From Cyclobacteriaceae bacterium (GTDB lineage Bacteria > Bacteroidota > Bacteroidia > Cytophagales > Cyclobacteriaceae): 34,982 nucleotides of DNA. Positions 15,825 through 23,603 of the stretch are shown here, in pieces. Under the pieces are notes generated by a model. The model was not told where the DNA came from, searched no databases, and was given only the letters and a program-made list of their open reading frames with translations. The first letter of the stretch is position 1; each line of letters starts with the position of its first letter. The position numbers were made by a program, and so were the translations under genes. The stretch spans positions 1 to 34,982 of the forward strand of contig JANXYC010000137.1 of the NCBI GenBank assembly GCA_025350305.1. Reading direction: 5' to 3'.

Positions 15825-16388
15825 ATGGCACTTACGGTCGGCACCAAAGCACCTGACTTCAAAACGACAGATCAGGATGGGAAGGAAGTTAGCCTCTCGG
15901 CACTAAAAGGAAAAAAGGTGGTATTGTATTTCTACCCACGGGATATGACGCCGGGTTGTACGGCCGAGGCTTGCAGCCTCCGGGATAATTACAAAGCGCT
16001 TCAAAAAGCTGGCTATGAAGTATTCGGCGTGAGTACGGACAATGAAAAGTCGCATAAGAAATTCATTGAGAAAGAAAAACTTCCCTTTCGTTTACTTGCT
16101 GATATAGACAAAACTGTCCACAACAAATATGGAACTTGGGTGGAGAAGTCCATGTATGGAAGAAAGTATATGGGCACGGCTCGTGTGACGTACATCATCA
16201 ATGAACAGGGGGTGGTCGATGAGGTCATCGAAAAAGTTGACACCAAAAATCATGCAGGACAGATTTTAGGAGGAGGCATGCCTGCGGCTTCCAAAGTAGC
16301 TGCCAAAAAGATGATGAAAGCACCAAAGAAAGTCGTCAGGAAGGCCGACAAAGAGACGGCAACGAAAAACGCGAAGAAGAAAAAATAG
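15825..16388 (+). CDS. bcp: Thioredoxin-dependent peroxiredoxin (Bcp/PrxQ) with lysine-rich tail
   Basis: 187 residues. Residues 1-148 are a normal Bcp/PrxQ peroxiredoxin: FYPRDMTPGCTAEAC contains the peroxidatic Cys45 and resolving Cys50, followed by GVSTDNEKSHKKFIEK and LLADIDKTVHNKYGTW. It reduces hydrogen and organic peroxides with thioredoxin. Beyond the usual end (about 150) there is an extra tail of about 37 residues rich in Lys and Ala (AAKKMMKAPKKVVRKADK, then a KKKK end), reminiscent of histone-like tails. It starts two bases after the M23 stop, so it is translated from the same message. Confidence 0.93.
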   Translation: MALTVGTKAPDFKTTDQDGKEVSLSALKGKKVVLYFYPRDMTPGCTAEACSLRDNYKALQKAGYEVFGVSTDNEKSHKKFIEKEKLPFRLLADIDKTVHNKYGTWVEKSMYGRKYMGTARVTYIINEQGVVDEVIEKVDTKNHAGQILGGGMPAASKVAAKKMMKAPKKVVRKADKETATKNAKKKK

Positions 16389-16590
16389 ACCCGGGGTTTA
16401 TTTCCCTCAAGATCTCTTTTGTTTCTCCTTACTCATTTTTAGATTCCTTGCTAATCCCTAACAAGAATCATTTCCTTTTTTGTCTGACAGCTACTTTAGT
16501 TTGCGCAAGGCCTCCGAAAATGTTTTTTCAAAAGGAATTCCAGACTGATATTTGAAGTTTTGCTACCTTCCATTCAAAAATACTTCGATT

Positions 16591-16974
16591 ATGGAAATGC
16601 TCGACAACTCCATTACCTGGTTTGAAATTCCGGTAACCGATTTTGATCGGGCCAAGAAATTCTATATGACCATCTATGATTATGAAATGCCGGAAACGAT
16701 GGTTGGACCGGTACGGATGGGGTTTTTCCTGTACGAACAGAAAGAACACCACGTGGGTGGCGCCATCGTTGCAGGCACTGGGCGTGCTCCCGCTCAGGAT
16801 GGAACGTTGCCGTATTTGAATGGTAGAGTGGACTTAACCATTGTCCTGAACTGCGTAGTGAAAGCCGGGGGTAAGGTAACTCAACCCAAGACATTCATCG
16901 GCGACAGCCTTGGATACGTTGCTCATTTTATTGACACGGAAGGAAATAAGATTGCGCTTCATTCGAGAAAATAA
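16591..16974 (+). CDS. VOC-family (glyoxalase/bleomycin-resistance fold) protein
   Basis: 127 residues from ATG 16591 (ATG 16597 also possible; the ATG at 16552 adds unrelated sequence). A single VOC module: SITWFEIPVTDFDRAKKFYMTIYDYEMPE opens the first beta-alpha-beta-beta-beta unit, and DSLGYVAHFIDTEGNKIALHS closes the second, the pattern of YdeN/PhnB-like small dimers. Function is not predictable from sequence: metal-dependent lyase, isomerase or binding protein. It stands alone after a 200-base gap. Confidence 0.85.
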   Translation: MEMLDNSITWFEIPVTDFDRAKKFYMTIYDYEMPETMVGPVRMGFFLYEQKEHHVGGAIVAGTGRAPAQDGTLPYLNGRVDLTIVLNCVVKAGGKVTQPKTFIGDSLGYVAHFIDTEGNKIALHSRK

Positions 16975-16978
16975 TACG

Positions 16979-17242
16979 ATGAAATTCTTAGCAGTCGCCA
17001 TAATTCTCTTCTAACCCGAATTTTCTATTTATCAAAAGAAGAGAAAATAATTATTGCACTGGAAGATAATCAACTGATGTTCACTGGCAAAGGCCCGCGC
17101 AAACTTCCCCTGCTACTCCAAACCGAGAATTCATTTACTGTTGGAGAACGCGGGCGGATTGTATTCTTTTCAGGATGCTGATAAGAAATACAATACTGTC
17201 TATCTCCACTGGGAGGCGGTTGATTTCATTGGCATGAGATAA
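16979..17242 (+). pseudogene. Gene remnant: signal-peptide start joined to a frameshifted C-terminal piece
   Basis: ATG 16979 opens a signal-peptide-like 11-codon frame (MKFLAVAIILF) that stops at once. From about 17030 another frame reads LSKEEKIIIALEDNQLMF and continues to IVFF, ending at TGA 17179-17181. Dropping one T in the TTCTTTT run lets it continue as QDADKKYNTVYLHWEAVDF to TAA 17240-17242. So a secreted protein seems to have lost its middle and gained a frameshift. The end segment resembles the beta-strand tail often found after beta-lactamase-type or similar enzymes, but I cannot name the family. Confidence 0.55.
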
Positions 17243-17425
17243 CCTCGCTGCTCTTAAATTTTGGGACGTAACGAGGGCTTCTCGCCTGACTTATAGGTGA
17301 GCTGAATCTCCGTCACCTTGTACAGTCTTTTTCATTTGTGTTTTCCATAATCGTTTGAATTAATTATGGTGCACCCACATTAGGATGGAATTTGCGCAAG
17401 GAGGAACAGAATAAATGGGGTTCGT

Positions 17426-17454
17426 GCCTTCGCCGAAAATGGGCTTCGGCAGGC
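17426..17454. repeat. GC-rich hairpin upstream of the SerB-SerA promoter
   Basis: GCCGAA (17432-17437) pairs with TTCGGC (17445-17450), and outer GCCT (17426-17429) pairs with AGGC (17451-17454) across a two-base bulge. It lies just upstream of the -7 element and would not be in the transcript. It may be a dispersed repeat unit or an operator. Confidence 0.5.
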
Positions 17455-17473
17455 ATCGCATACAGACTTTTTC

Positions 17474-17481
17474 TACATTTG
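17474..17481 (+). promoter_or_regulatory. Bacteroidota -7 promoter element before the SerB-SerA gene
   Basis: TACATTTG matches TAnnTTTG exactly and lies 17 bases before the ATG at 17499, giving a very short leader. No good TTTG is found at the expected -33 spacing, so the assignment rests on the -7 motif and position. Confidence 0.45.
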
Positions 17482-17498
17482 CCGTTCATACCTAGCAA

Positions 17499-19391
17499 AT
17501 GAAGATCAATAAGTACTTCGTAATCGATTTCGATAGCACCTTTACCAAAGTCGAGGCCTTTGATGTGTTGGCTGACATTTCGCTCAATGGTCATCCGGAC
17601 AAAGCAAGTATCAAACGTCAGGTAGAAGAAATCACCAATCTTGGCATGAATGGGAGTATCTCCTTCCGCGAATCTCTGGAGAAGCGATTGGCACTCTTAC
17701 ATGCAGACAAAACCCACATTCCGGCATTGGTGAATCTATTAAAGTCAATGGTCTCGGAATCTTTTAAACGAAATAAGGATTTTTTCACAACCTATTCAGA
17801 TAATATCTACATCATCTCTAACGGCTTTCGTGAATTTATAGAGCCCGTGGTTACTGAGTTTGGAATAAAAAAAGAGAACATCCTTGCCAATGAGTTCACT
17901 TTTGACAGTCATGGAAAGATCATCGGCTTTGATAAGGAGAATCCGTTGTCGATGAATCACGGTAAATCAGAACAACTCAAGCGACTCAATCTGCCGGGTG
18001 ATGTTTACGTCATCGGAGACGGTTATACGGATTATGAGATCAAGCACTCCGGTCTGGCTAATAAATTCTATGCCTTCACTGAAAATGTAGAACGCGAAAA
18101 TGTTTCCAGCAAAGCGGACCATGTCACACCAAGTCTGGATGAGTTTCTCTATTTAAACAAGCTGAATACTGCCATCTCCTACCCAAAAAACAGGATCAAT
18201 GTTTTATTACTGGAAAATGTTCACCCGATAGCACTTGAAACGATGAGGGCGGAGGGATTTAATGTTGAAACCTATCCAGCAGGTCTCGCAGAAGCGGAAC
18301 TATGCGAGAAAATCAAGAATGTATCCGTCCTTGGCATCCGTTCCAAGACACAAGTGACGGCCAAAGTTTTAGAAAATGCGAACCGGCTGATGGCGATCGG
18401 AGCTTTTTGTATCGGTACCAACCAGATTGATCTGAAGGCGGCAACCAAAAAAGGAATAGCGGTATTCAACGCGCCGTTCAGTAATACAAGGTCAGTGGTG
18501 GAACTTGCCATCGCCGAGATCATCATGCTGATGCGGAATATTCCAGATAAGTCGGCCAAAATGCACAAGGGGCAATGGGACAAATCGGCGAAAGGAAGTT
18601 TTGAAATCCGGGGCAAAAAGCTGGGCATTGTCGGCTATGGAAACATCGGTACACAGCTGTCTGTGCTGGCAGAAAATCTGGGAATGCAGGTGTATTACTA
18701 TGATCGGGAGGAAAAACTTGCGCTGGGCAACGCTACCAAATGCAAGAGTCTAAAAGAATTGTTATCCATTGCCGATGTGATCACCCTTCATGTAGATGGC
18801 CGGGAGACTAATACGAACCTGATTGGTGTCGAACAGTTTGCACAGATGAAGAAGGGCGTCATTTTTCTGAATCTCAGCCGTGGCCATGTGGTGGATGTTA
18901 AGTCGTTGAGTGAAAACATTCGAAGCGGAAAAGTGGCAGGCTGCGCGATCGATGTCTATCCCTATGAGCCGATCAGCAATAATGAAGAATTTATTTCTGA
19001 GCTGCGCGGTCTTCCGAATACGATCCTTTCGCCCCACATTGGTGGAAGCACGGCCGAAGCGCAGGAAAACATTGGTAATTTTGTCCCGGACAAGATGATG
19101 GATTATATCAATACTGGCAGCACCAGCAACAGCGTCAATTTCCCCAACCTGACGTTACCCACACTGGAAAATGCACACCGGCTCATTCACATTCACAACA
19201 ACGTACCCGGTATCCTTGCAAAGATTAATAAGGTGCTGGCGGATAACGGAATCAACATTTCCGGCCAGTATCTAAAGACCAATGAACATATCGGTTATGT
19301 GATCACCGATATTAATAAGGAATATAACAAGGAAGTAATAAAGGACTTGTGGGCTATTGAGAATACTATCAAGTTCCGGGTGCTGTATTGA
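17499..19391 (+). CDS. serA: Fused phosphoserine phosphatase (SerB-like) and D-3-phosphoglycerate dehydrogenase (SerA) with ACT domain
   Basis: 630 residues in three parts. Residues 1-222 are a HAD-IB phosphatase: DFDSTFT (Asp10, Asp12) supplies the phosphoryl acceptor, IISNGF the second motif, and GDGYTDYEI the metal site. Residues about 230-545 are phosphoglycerate dehydrogenase: NAD motif GIVGYGNIGTQ, and catalytic Arg in LNLSRGHVVD, Glu in the DVYPYEP region and His in LSPHIGGSTAEAQENIG. Residues about 555-630 form an ACT domain (HIHNNVPGILAKINKVL), the usual site of serine feedback. The protein would catalyse the first and last steps of serine synthesis, with the middle aminotransferase encoded at 23604. 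Its stop codon abuts the stop of the convergent gene with no spacer. Confidence 0.93.
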   Translation: MKINKYFVIDFDSTFTKVEAFDVLADISLNGHPDKASIKRQVEEITNLGMNGSISFRESLEKRLALLHADKTHIPALVNLLKSMVSESFKRNKDFFTTYSDNIYIISNGFREFIEPVVTEFGIKKENILANEFTFDSHGKIIGFDKENPLSMNHGKSEQLKRLNLPGDVYVIGDGYTDYEIKHSGLANKFYAFTENVERENVSSKADHVTPSLDEFLYLNKLNTAISYPKNRINVLLLENVHPIALETMRAEGFNVETYPAGLAEAELCEKIKNVSVLGIRSKTQVTAKVLENANRLMAIGAFCIGTNQIDLKAATKKGIAVFNAPFSNTRSVVELAIAEIIMLMRNIPDKSAKMHKGQWDKSAKGSFEIRGKKLGIVGYGNIGTQLSVLAENLGMQVYYYDREEKLALGNATKCKSLKELLSIADVITLHVDGRETNTNLIGVEQFAQMKKGVIFLNLSRGHVVDVKSLSENIRSGKVAGCAIDVYPYEPISNNEEFISELRGLPNTILSPHIGGSTAEAQENIGNFVPDKMMDYINTGSTSNSVNFPNLTLPTLENAHRLIHIHNNVPGILAKINKVLADNGINISGQYLKTNEHIGYVITDINKEYNKEVIKDLWAIENTIKFRVLY

Positions 19392-19883
19392 TTATTTTTT
19401 TCTGAATGCTTTGCCAAAACCTATTCCGCCGTATGGAAGAATTACTGAGTTTCCTTTCGATAAAAAAGCAGTGACATAAATCCTGAACTGAAATCCCTTT
19501 GATGAGATACTTCGATAGCCAATCATTGGGCCTACAAAATATTTTGGTGTAGAATAAGGTGTCCAGGACCAGTAATACTCATTTACAAAAGTGCCACCGA
19601 TACCAGTCTCAAAAAATCGATGCTTTTGCCCAAAATTATAAGTGATGGCATGAGGAATGGTGAAGGCGGCATCAGAAATACTGTTAAAATACCACCCACC
19701 CACCCCAATTCTTGCATCATAAAAGCCATGGCGCGACCGTTTGAACATATAATCATACTGAGCGGAGATGCCTAACGCTCCAAGTCCGAAAATCTCTCCT
19801 GATAACGAATGTCGGTATGTAACCTCCTGAGCAACACAAGGAGTGTCAAATACTATTGCCAGAATGACAATAAATTTTCTCAT
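19392..19883 (-). CDS. Small outer-membrane-like beta protein, unrecognised
   Basis: 163 residues with a signal peptide (about 1-18, ending CVAQ) and then alternating aromatic/glycine segments typical of small beta-barrels: LGISAQYDYMF, ARIGVGGWYF, FFETGIGGTFVNEYYW, FVGPMIGYRS, FRIYVTAFL and LPYGGIGFGKAF. I cannot assign a family. Its ATG comes directly after the T-run of the hairpin leader at 19884-19918, so that structure could control expression. The gene follows the T9SS cargo gene on the same strand, 97 bases downstream. Confidence 0.7.
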   Translation of the reverse strand: MRKFIVILAIVFDTPCVAQEVTYRHSLSGEIFGLGALGISAQYDYMFKRSRHGFYDARIGVGGWYFNSISDAAFTIPHAITYNFGQKHRFFETGIGGTFVNEYYWSWTPYSTPKYFVGPMIGYRSISSKGFQFRIYVTAFLSKGNSVILPYGGIGFGKAFRKK

Positions 19884-19918
19884 AAAAAATCCCCCGGATC
19901 AGGAAGTGTTCCTGATCC
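19884..19918 (-). terminator. Hairpin with T-run: terminator of the T9SS cargo gene and/or leader of the downstream gene
   Basis: GGATCAGGAA (19896-19905) and TTCCTGATCC (19909-19918) form a perfect 10-bp stem with a three-base loop. On the minus strand it is followed by GGGGGATTTTTT and then at once by the ATG of the small beta-protein gene. It can stop transcription from the large gene and act as an attenuator for the small one. A closely similar sequence lies at 23297-23333. Confidence 0.75.
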
Positions 19919-19980
19919 TCAATATAGAGAAAATTTTAAACTGCTTGCCAAAGATCTGATGTGGGATTGACTCAAAAGTT

Positions 19981-22900
19981 TTAGCGAATTACCAATTTTG
20001 TGTGATGTAGTGCTCCGCTGGAAAAAATAGTTACGATGTAAACGCCCGGTGAGAAACCCCGAACATCAATCCTGAAAAGCTGCTTTTGGCCCTGCGAATC
20101 GGGCAAAGCACAACGATATACCTCAAGCCCCTGCATCGATGTAATTTTAAGTCCGGTTGCGATCGATTGGCCAGTAAGCTCAAATGTTACATCACCTCCA
20201 TCGACAGGATTAGGGTACATCTTTATGCCACCGCCTTCAAAGGTAACCGTAACAATTTTTGAGAATTTCCGGGCACCGTCAAAATCAACTTGTCTCAGCC
20301 GGTAATACGAGACCCCAAAAATAGGTTGTGTATCAATCGCGGAATAGACGGATTCTTTTGTGGTTGTTCCTTTCCCTTTCACCGTTGTTACTTCCTTCCA
20401 TAGCTCACCATCGGATGAGATTTCGACAACAAAGTAATCGTTGTTCAATTCGGTCGCCGTCGTCCATGAAAGTTTGACGTCCTCATTACTTGCATTAGCA
20501 GTAAACTTTGTCAACTCGACGGGAAGCGGAGTTGTTGCCAGGTTTGTACTTCCAATCGTGAAATAAAACCCTGTTCCTGCCACAAAGTCGAAATCAAAGT
20601 CAACGATGCCTGTCCCATTATTAAAAGTAGTCGGAGCGACATCCGTGGCCCCTGTTGCAAACACACCATCTGCGTCTACCAGCAATCGCGAATTGGCCCA
20701 ATTATTAACTCCAGGAACTGTGGACAAGTCAAACCTTAGCTTGACAGAACCGACAGTGCCATTCTCTTGTGAAAACCAAACTCGCGCTAGACGACCCTTC
20801 ATTACTACCGCGTTAACGGTTGTGCCAAAATCGTTCACCCCAGCACCCGAGAGTGCCAGGTTGTTGTGAGCCCATGAAAAAAAGGACCGATCAGCTGAAA
20901 AAGTATTTCCGTTTGATTGATTATCAGCAGCTATTGCCACATTTCCAATGGAAAGAACATTGCCTCCATTCACGCTGGCTGATTGCTTTTGATTAAACGA
21001 TGAATTATCATCTCGCCCGATGACGGCGATGTCAGTCTTGTAAGTTGCGGCAGAAGCCGCATTCCAAAATAGTGTTCCGGTCGCTCCATTCCAATCAGAT
21101 GCGTAATAATTCTGGGCTGAAGTTTGATCTAATGTAATACCGTATTTAGCGGCCAGGTAGCTGTGAACATTCTGAACCTGGGAAGTGGTAAATGCACCGT
21201 TATAAATTACTATTTCAGCAATCTCGCCATTGTAAAAATTAGCTCCGCTCAGGGATCCTAAATATAAGTCGCTGCTATTGCCGGTAAATGCTGACATGGT
21301 GTTGTCGCTCGCAAGAAGGACGCCATTCTTATAAATTTCCTGTCCCGCAGCCGATGTAGCAGGTACCGACGTGGTGCTGGCAGTAAAGCTCCAAACGTAG
21401 TTTGTATTGACAACACCCGTCCAGGCAGTTGATAGCCGCTGCGTACCTCCAGCGGAACCTGCATCCCAGTATAAATTATTATCTGACCAGGGAACATGAA
21501 TATTAATTCTGCCTCCCGCTGATTGGGTCTCATAAAAAACTGAACTCGCTACCACAGTATTCGTTCTCAAGACTGCAAAAACATTAAAATTGGTGTACGT
21601 GGAGGCGCCCATAATTCCACCGGTAATCAAGAGTTGTTTCGACACGCCATCAAACTGAACAGCAGGATTGAAGTTTATCCGGCTGTTTAAAAAAGTGGGC
21701 CGATTGGCTACGGTTCCCTGATTAGCAGTAAAACCATTTACACTTTGGTCTGTCCAGGTCGAAACTGGACTTCCAGTTACTCCGGCATCAGCCTTTAGCC
21801 ACAATCTCGTCGCGACAGGAGTGCCACCTGGAGAAGGAGCAGCAAGAGGACAGGTTACCTTATTCACAGAACCGATTGAAAAAAAACCTTGCGCTGCAGA
21901 AATATTAGCATAGGGCACTATGAAATCAACCACACCTCCTGTAGCAGGGAAACCCGCTGTTGGAGAAATAGTCAACTCTCCGGCAGAAGCGTTTCCAAAC
22001 GTTGCATCGTCATCGATGAGTAGCCGGAGATCCGTATTCGCATTTGTTCCAACACCCGATGGGCCTCTGACCAAGGCCATATTCACTTCAACGATAGCAT
22101 TTCCTGGCGGAGCGCCAATCTTCGCCGTGCTCCAATTCCTTTGAGACTTCACAACTATCGTCACTCCGTTATGTACAAACGAGGCGGCAGATATATTTGC
22201 GCTTGTCGTCAGCGCATTATTTCCCCACATCAAAAACTGACGATCAGTTCCAAATGCCGTGGGTGCGGCGAAATTTGTGTTAGCCGTTGTAATAATATCA
22301 ACCGGGGAATTATTGCTGCTGATCGACTTTCGCTGATCCAAAACAGAATTATCATCTCTGCCGATACCAGCAATATCATTTTTATAGCCGTTGTAGGTTG
22401 CCCCATTCCAGATAACAGCACTATTGGACGCAACATAATTTTGGGGCGTGCTTTGGTCCAATGTTATGCCATACTTCAGAGCAAGGTAACTGTGGATCCG
22501 CGGGAGTTGTGCCGCAGTGATGACTCCATTGTAAACCACCAATTCAGCAATTTCTCCATTATAAAAACCAAACCCGTTTCCGATGCTCATACTACTATTG
22601 CTCCCTGTAAATGACGCCATCGAGGCGTCGCTTGCCAGGATCAATCCATTCTTATAAATCTCCTGTCCCTGAGCAGAAGTTGAAGGAATTGACGTGGTAC
22701 TTGCAGTAAAACTCCACAGGTAGTTTGTATTGACGACACTTACCCATGGTGTGGATATTCGTTGTATTGCACTTGTTGATCCTGCATCCCAGTATAAGTT
22801 ATTATCAGACCACGGGACATGAATATTCAGTCGCCCGGCAGCGGATTGGTCTTCCCTCAAAACAGAACTTGCCGCAATGGTATTCGTACGAAGGATAGCA

Positions 22901-23235
22901 AAGATGTTTACATTCGAAAATGTTGTTGCCGCTACAATTCCGCTGGCGATAACGAGCTGGTCATCCAAACCATCAAACTGAATGGCCGGGTTAAAATTCA
23001 CCCGGTTGTTCAAAATAGCGGGTCTGAATCCAACCGTGGCCTGGGTTGCACTAAATCCATTAACACTTTGATCCGTCCAGGTCTGGACAGGACTGCCCGT
23101 TACGCCGGTATTGGCCTTCAACCACAAACGAAGGTTCGTATTAAAACCACCTGGCCCCTGGGCTCCCGCTATTGATATTCCTGCCGACCAAAGCAAGAGA
23201 ATGTGAAAAACCTTCCTTCCTATAATAAAATTCAT
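19981..23235 (-). CDS. Large secreted protein with two LamG-like halves and T9SS type A sorting domain
   Basis: 1084 residues from ATG 23235, which begins a good signal peptide ending SIAGAQ; the ATG at 23337 would place a non-signal extension over a leader hairpin, so I reject it. Two homologous halves follow, offset by 441 residues (1323 bases): each begins LRLWLKA/TRLWLKA.., GVTGSPV.TWTDQSVNGF, contains the identical HVPWSDNNLYWDAGS, and ends with a GRDDNS-containing module (as in DUF8202 proteins). The first part of each half is a concanavalin/LamG-like fold. Next comes an Fn3-like segment (PVELTKFTANASNEDVKLSWTTATELNNDYFVVE) and the C-terminal sorting domain with MYPNPVDGG and FSPGVYIVTI. 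Exported by T9SS to the cell surface or medium; probably binds glycans or acts as an adhesin. Confidence 0.88.
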   Translation of the reverse strand: MNFIIGRKVFHILLLWSAGISIAGAQGPGGFNTNLRLWLKANTGVTGSPVQTWTDQSVNGFSATQATVGFRPAILNNRVNFNPAIQFDGLDDQLVIASGIVAATTFSNVNIFAILRTNTIAASSVLREDQSAAGRLNIHVPWSDNNLYWDAGSTSAIQRISTPWVSVVNTNYLWSFTASTTSIPSTSAQGQEIYKNGLILASDASMASFTGSNSSMSIGNGFGFYNGEIAELVVYNGVITAAQLPRIHSYLALKYGITLDQSTPQNYVASNSAVIWNGATYNGYKNDIAGIGRDDNSVLDQRKSISSNNSPVDIITTANTNFAAPTAFGTDRQFLMWGNNALTTSANISAASFVHNGVTIVVKSQRNWSTAKIGAPPGNAIVEVNMALVRGPSGVGTNANTDLRLLIDDDATFGNASAGELTISPTAGFPATGGVVDFIVPYANISAAQGFFSIGSVNKVTCPLAAPSPGGTPVATRLWLKADAGVTGSPVSTWTDQSVNGFTANQGTVANRPTFLNSRINFNPAVQFDGVSKQLLITGGIMGASTYTNFNVFAVLRTNTVVASSVFYETQSAGGRINIHVPWSDNNLYWDAGSAGGTQRLSTAWTGVVNTNYVWSFTASTTSVPATSAAGQEIYKNGVLLASDNTMSAFTGNSSDLYLGSLSGANFYNGEIAEIVIYNGAFTTSQVQNVHSYLAAKYGITLDQTSAQNYYASDWNGATGTLFWNAASAATYKTDIAVIGRDDNSSFNQKQSASVNGGNVLSIGNVAIAADNQSNGNTFSADRSFFSWAHNNLALSGAGVNDFGTTVNAVVMKGRLARVWFSQENGTVGSVKLRFDLSTVPGVNNWANSRLLVDADGVFATGATDVAPTTFNNGTGIVDFDFDFVAGTGFYFTIGSTNLATTPLPVELTKFTANASNEDVKLSWTTATELNNDYFVVEISSDGELWKEVTTVKGKGTTTKESVYSAIDTQPIFGVSYYRLRQVDFDGARKFSKIVTVTFEGGGIKMYPNPVDGGDVTFELTGQSIATGLKITSMQGLEVYRCALPDSQGQKQLFRIDVRGFSPGVYIVTIFSSGALHHTKLVIR
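20560..21810 (-). repeat. Internal duplication, second copy (within the T9SS cargo gene)
   Basis: Encodes TRLWLKADAGV through FYFTIGS, homologous to the first copy. The DNA has diverged while amino-acid motifs remain, so the duplication is old. Boundaries are approximate. Confidence 0.75.
21865..23130 (-). repeat. Internal duplication, first copy (within the T9SS cargo gene)
   Basis: Encodes LRLWLKANTGV through FFSIGS. Identical 15-residue segment HVPWSDNNLYWDAGS and similar WNGA...GRDDNS segments are shared with the second copy. Boundaries are approximate. Confidence 0.75.
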
Positions 23236-23296
23236 GAGTAATTCCCTAACGAATACAGCTGGATAGGCAATAGTAATCAGTCTCGGGCATAATAAT

Positions 23297-23333
23297 AAAA
23301 AAAATCCACCGGACCAGGAGGAGTTTCTGAACC
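23297..23333 (-). promoter_or_regulatory. Leader hairpin with T-run upstream of the T9SS cargo gene
   Basis: On the minus strand GGTTCAG and CTGGTCC bracket an imperfect stem, followed by GGTGGA and eight T residues, 61 bases before the ATG at 23235. The order and most bases match the hairpin before the next gene (19884-19918): GG-TCAG, CCTG-TCCGG, GGATTTTTT. It lies in the probable 5' UTR and looks like a transcription attenuator or a conserved protein-binding leader. Confidence 0.55.
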
Positions 23334-23407
23334 CCAATTACGACAAGTTTTGAGCTGCCCTCAACCGCAACCTTCCTCCGTTAACCTGCTTTTTGGGCGA
23401 GGTCCCG

Positions 23408-23425
23408 TCCCGATAGCTATCGGGA
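23408..23425. repeat. 18-bp perfect palindrome
   Basis: TCCCGATAGCTATCGGGA is its own reverse complement. It sits in the divergent intergenic gap between the T9SS cargo gene and serC. Fourteen of its bases (GATAGCTATCGGGA) recur at 25415-25428 inside a coding region, which points to a dispersed repeat. Confidence 0.8.
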
Positions 23426-23603
23426 GCGAAATGAGGCCTGATTTTGTTTGACGGCTATCGCCCGGTATTGTTTTTACATGTTAGGTTCAGCAAACGTGTC
23501 CCAAATCCAAGTGGATTTCCGACTCAAACGTACGCAAATCTTCGTCTGACCCAAGTCTTGATTTCCTTCTATTTTTTTAGTACTTCGCGCTCGTCATAAT
23601 CAC

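Larger units (their letters stand above)
17243..17498. other. Intergenic region before the SerB-SerA gene
   Basis: Apart from the hairpin at 17426-17454 and the -7 element at 17474-17481 I see no gene. The sequence TTTGCGCAAGG near 17391 also occurs near 16500, perhaps by chance. Confidence 0.45.

Noticed and set aside
16389-16551. Possible gene remnant (SLRKASENVFSKGIPD in one frame near 16497-16545)
   Set aside because: The open stretch is only about 16 codons with no family I recognise, so it cannot be distinguished from chance.
16500-17402. TTTGCGCAAGG present twice (near 16500 and 17391)
   Set aside because: An 11-base, partly palindromic match without shared flanks; may be chance.
23236-23337. 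N-terminal extension of the T9SS cargo gene to ATG 23337
   Set aside because: It would place coding sequence over a leader hairpin and hide a good signal peptide beginning at 23235.
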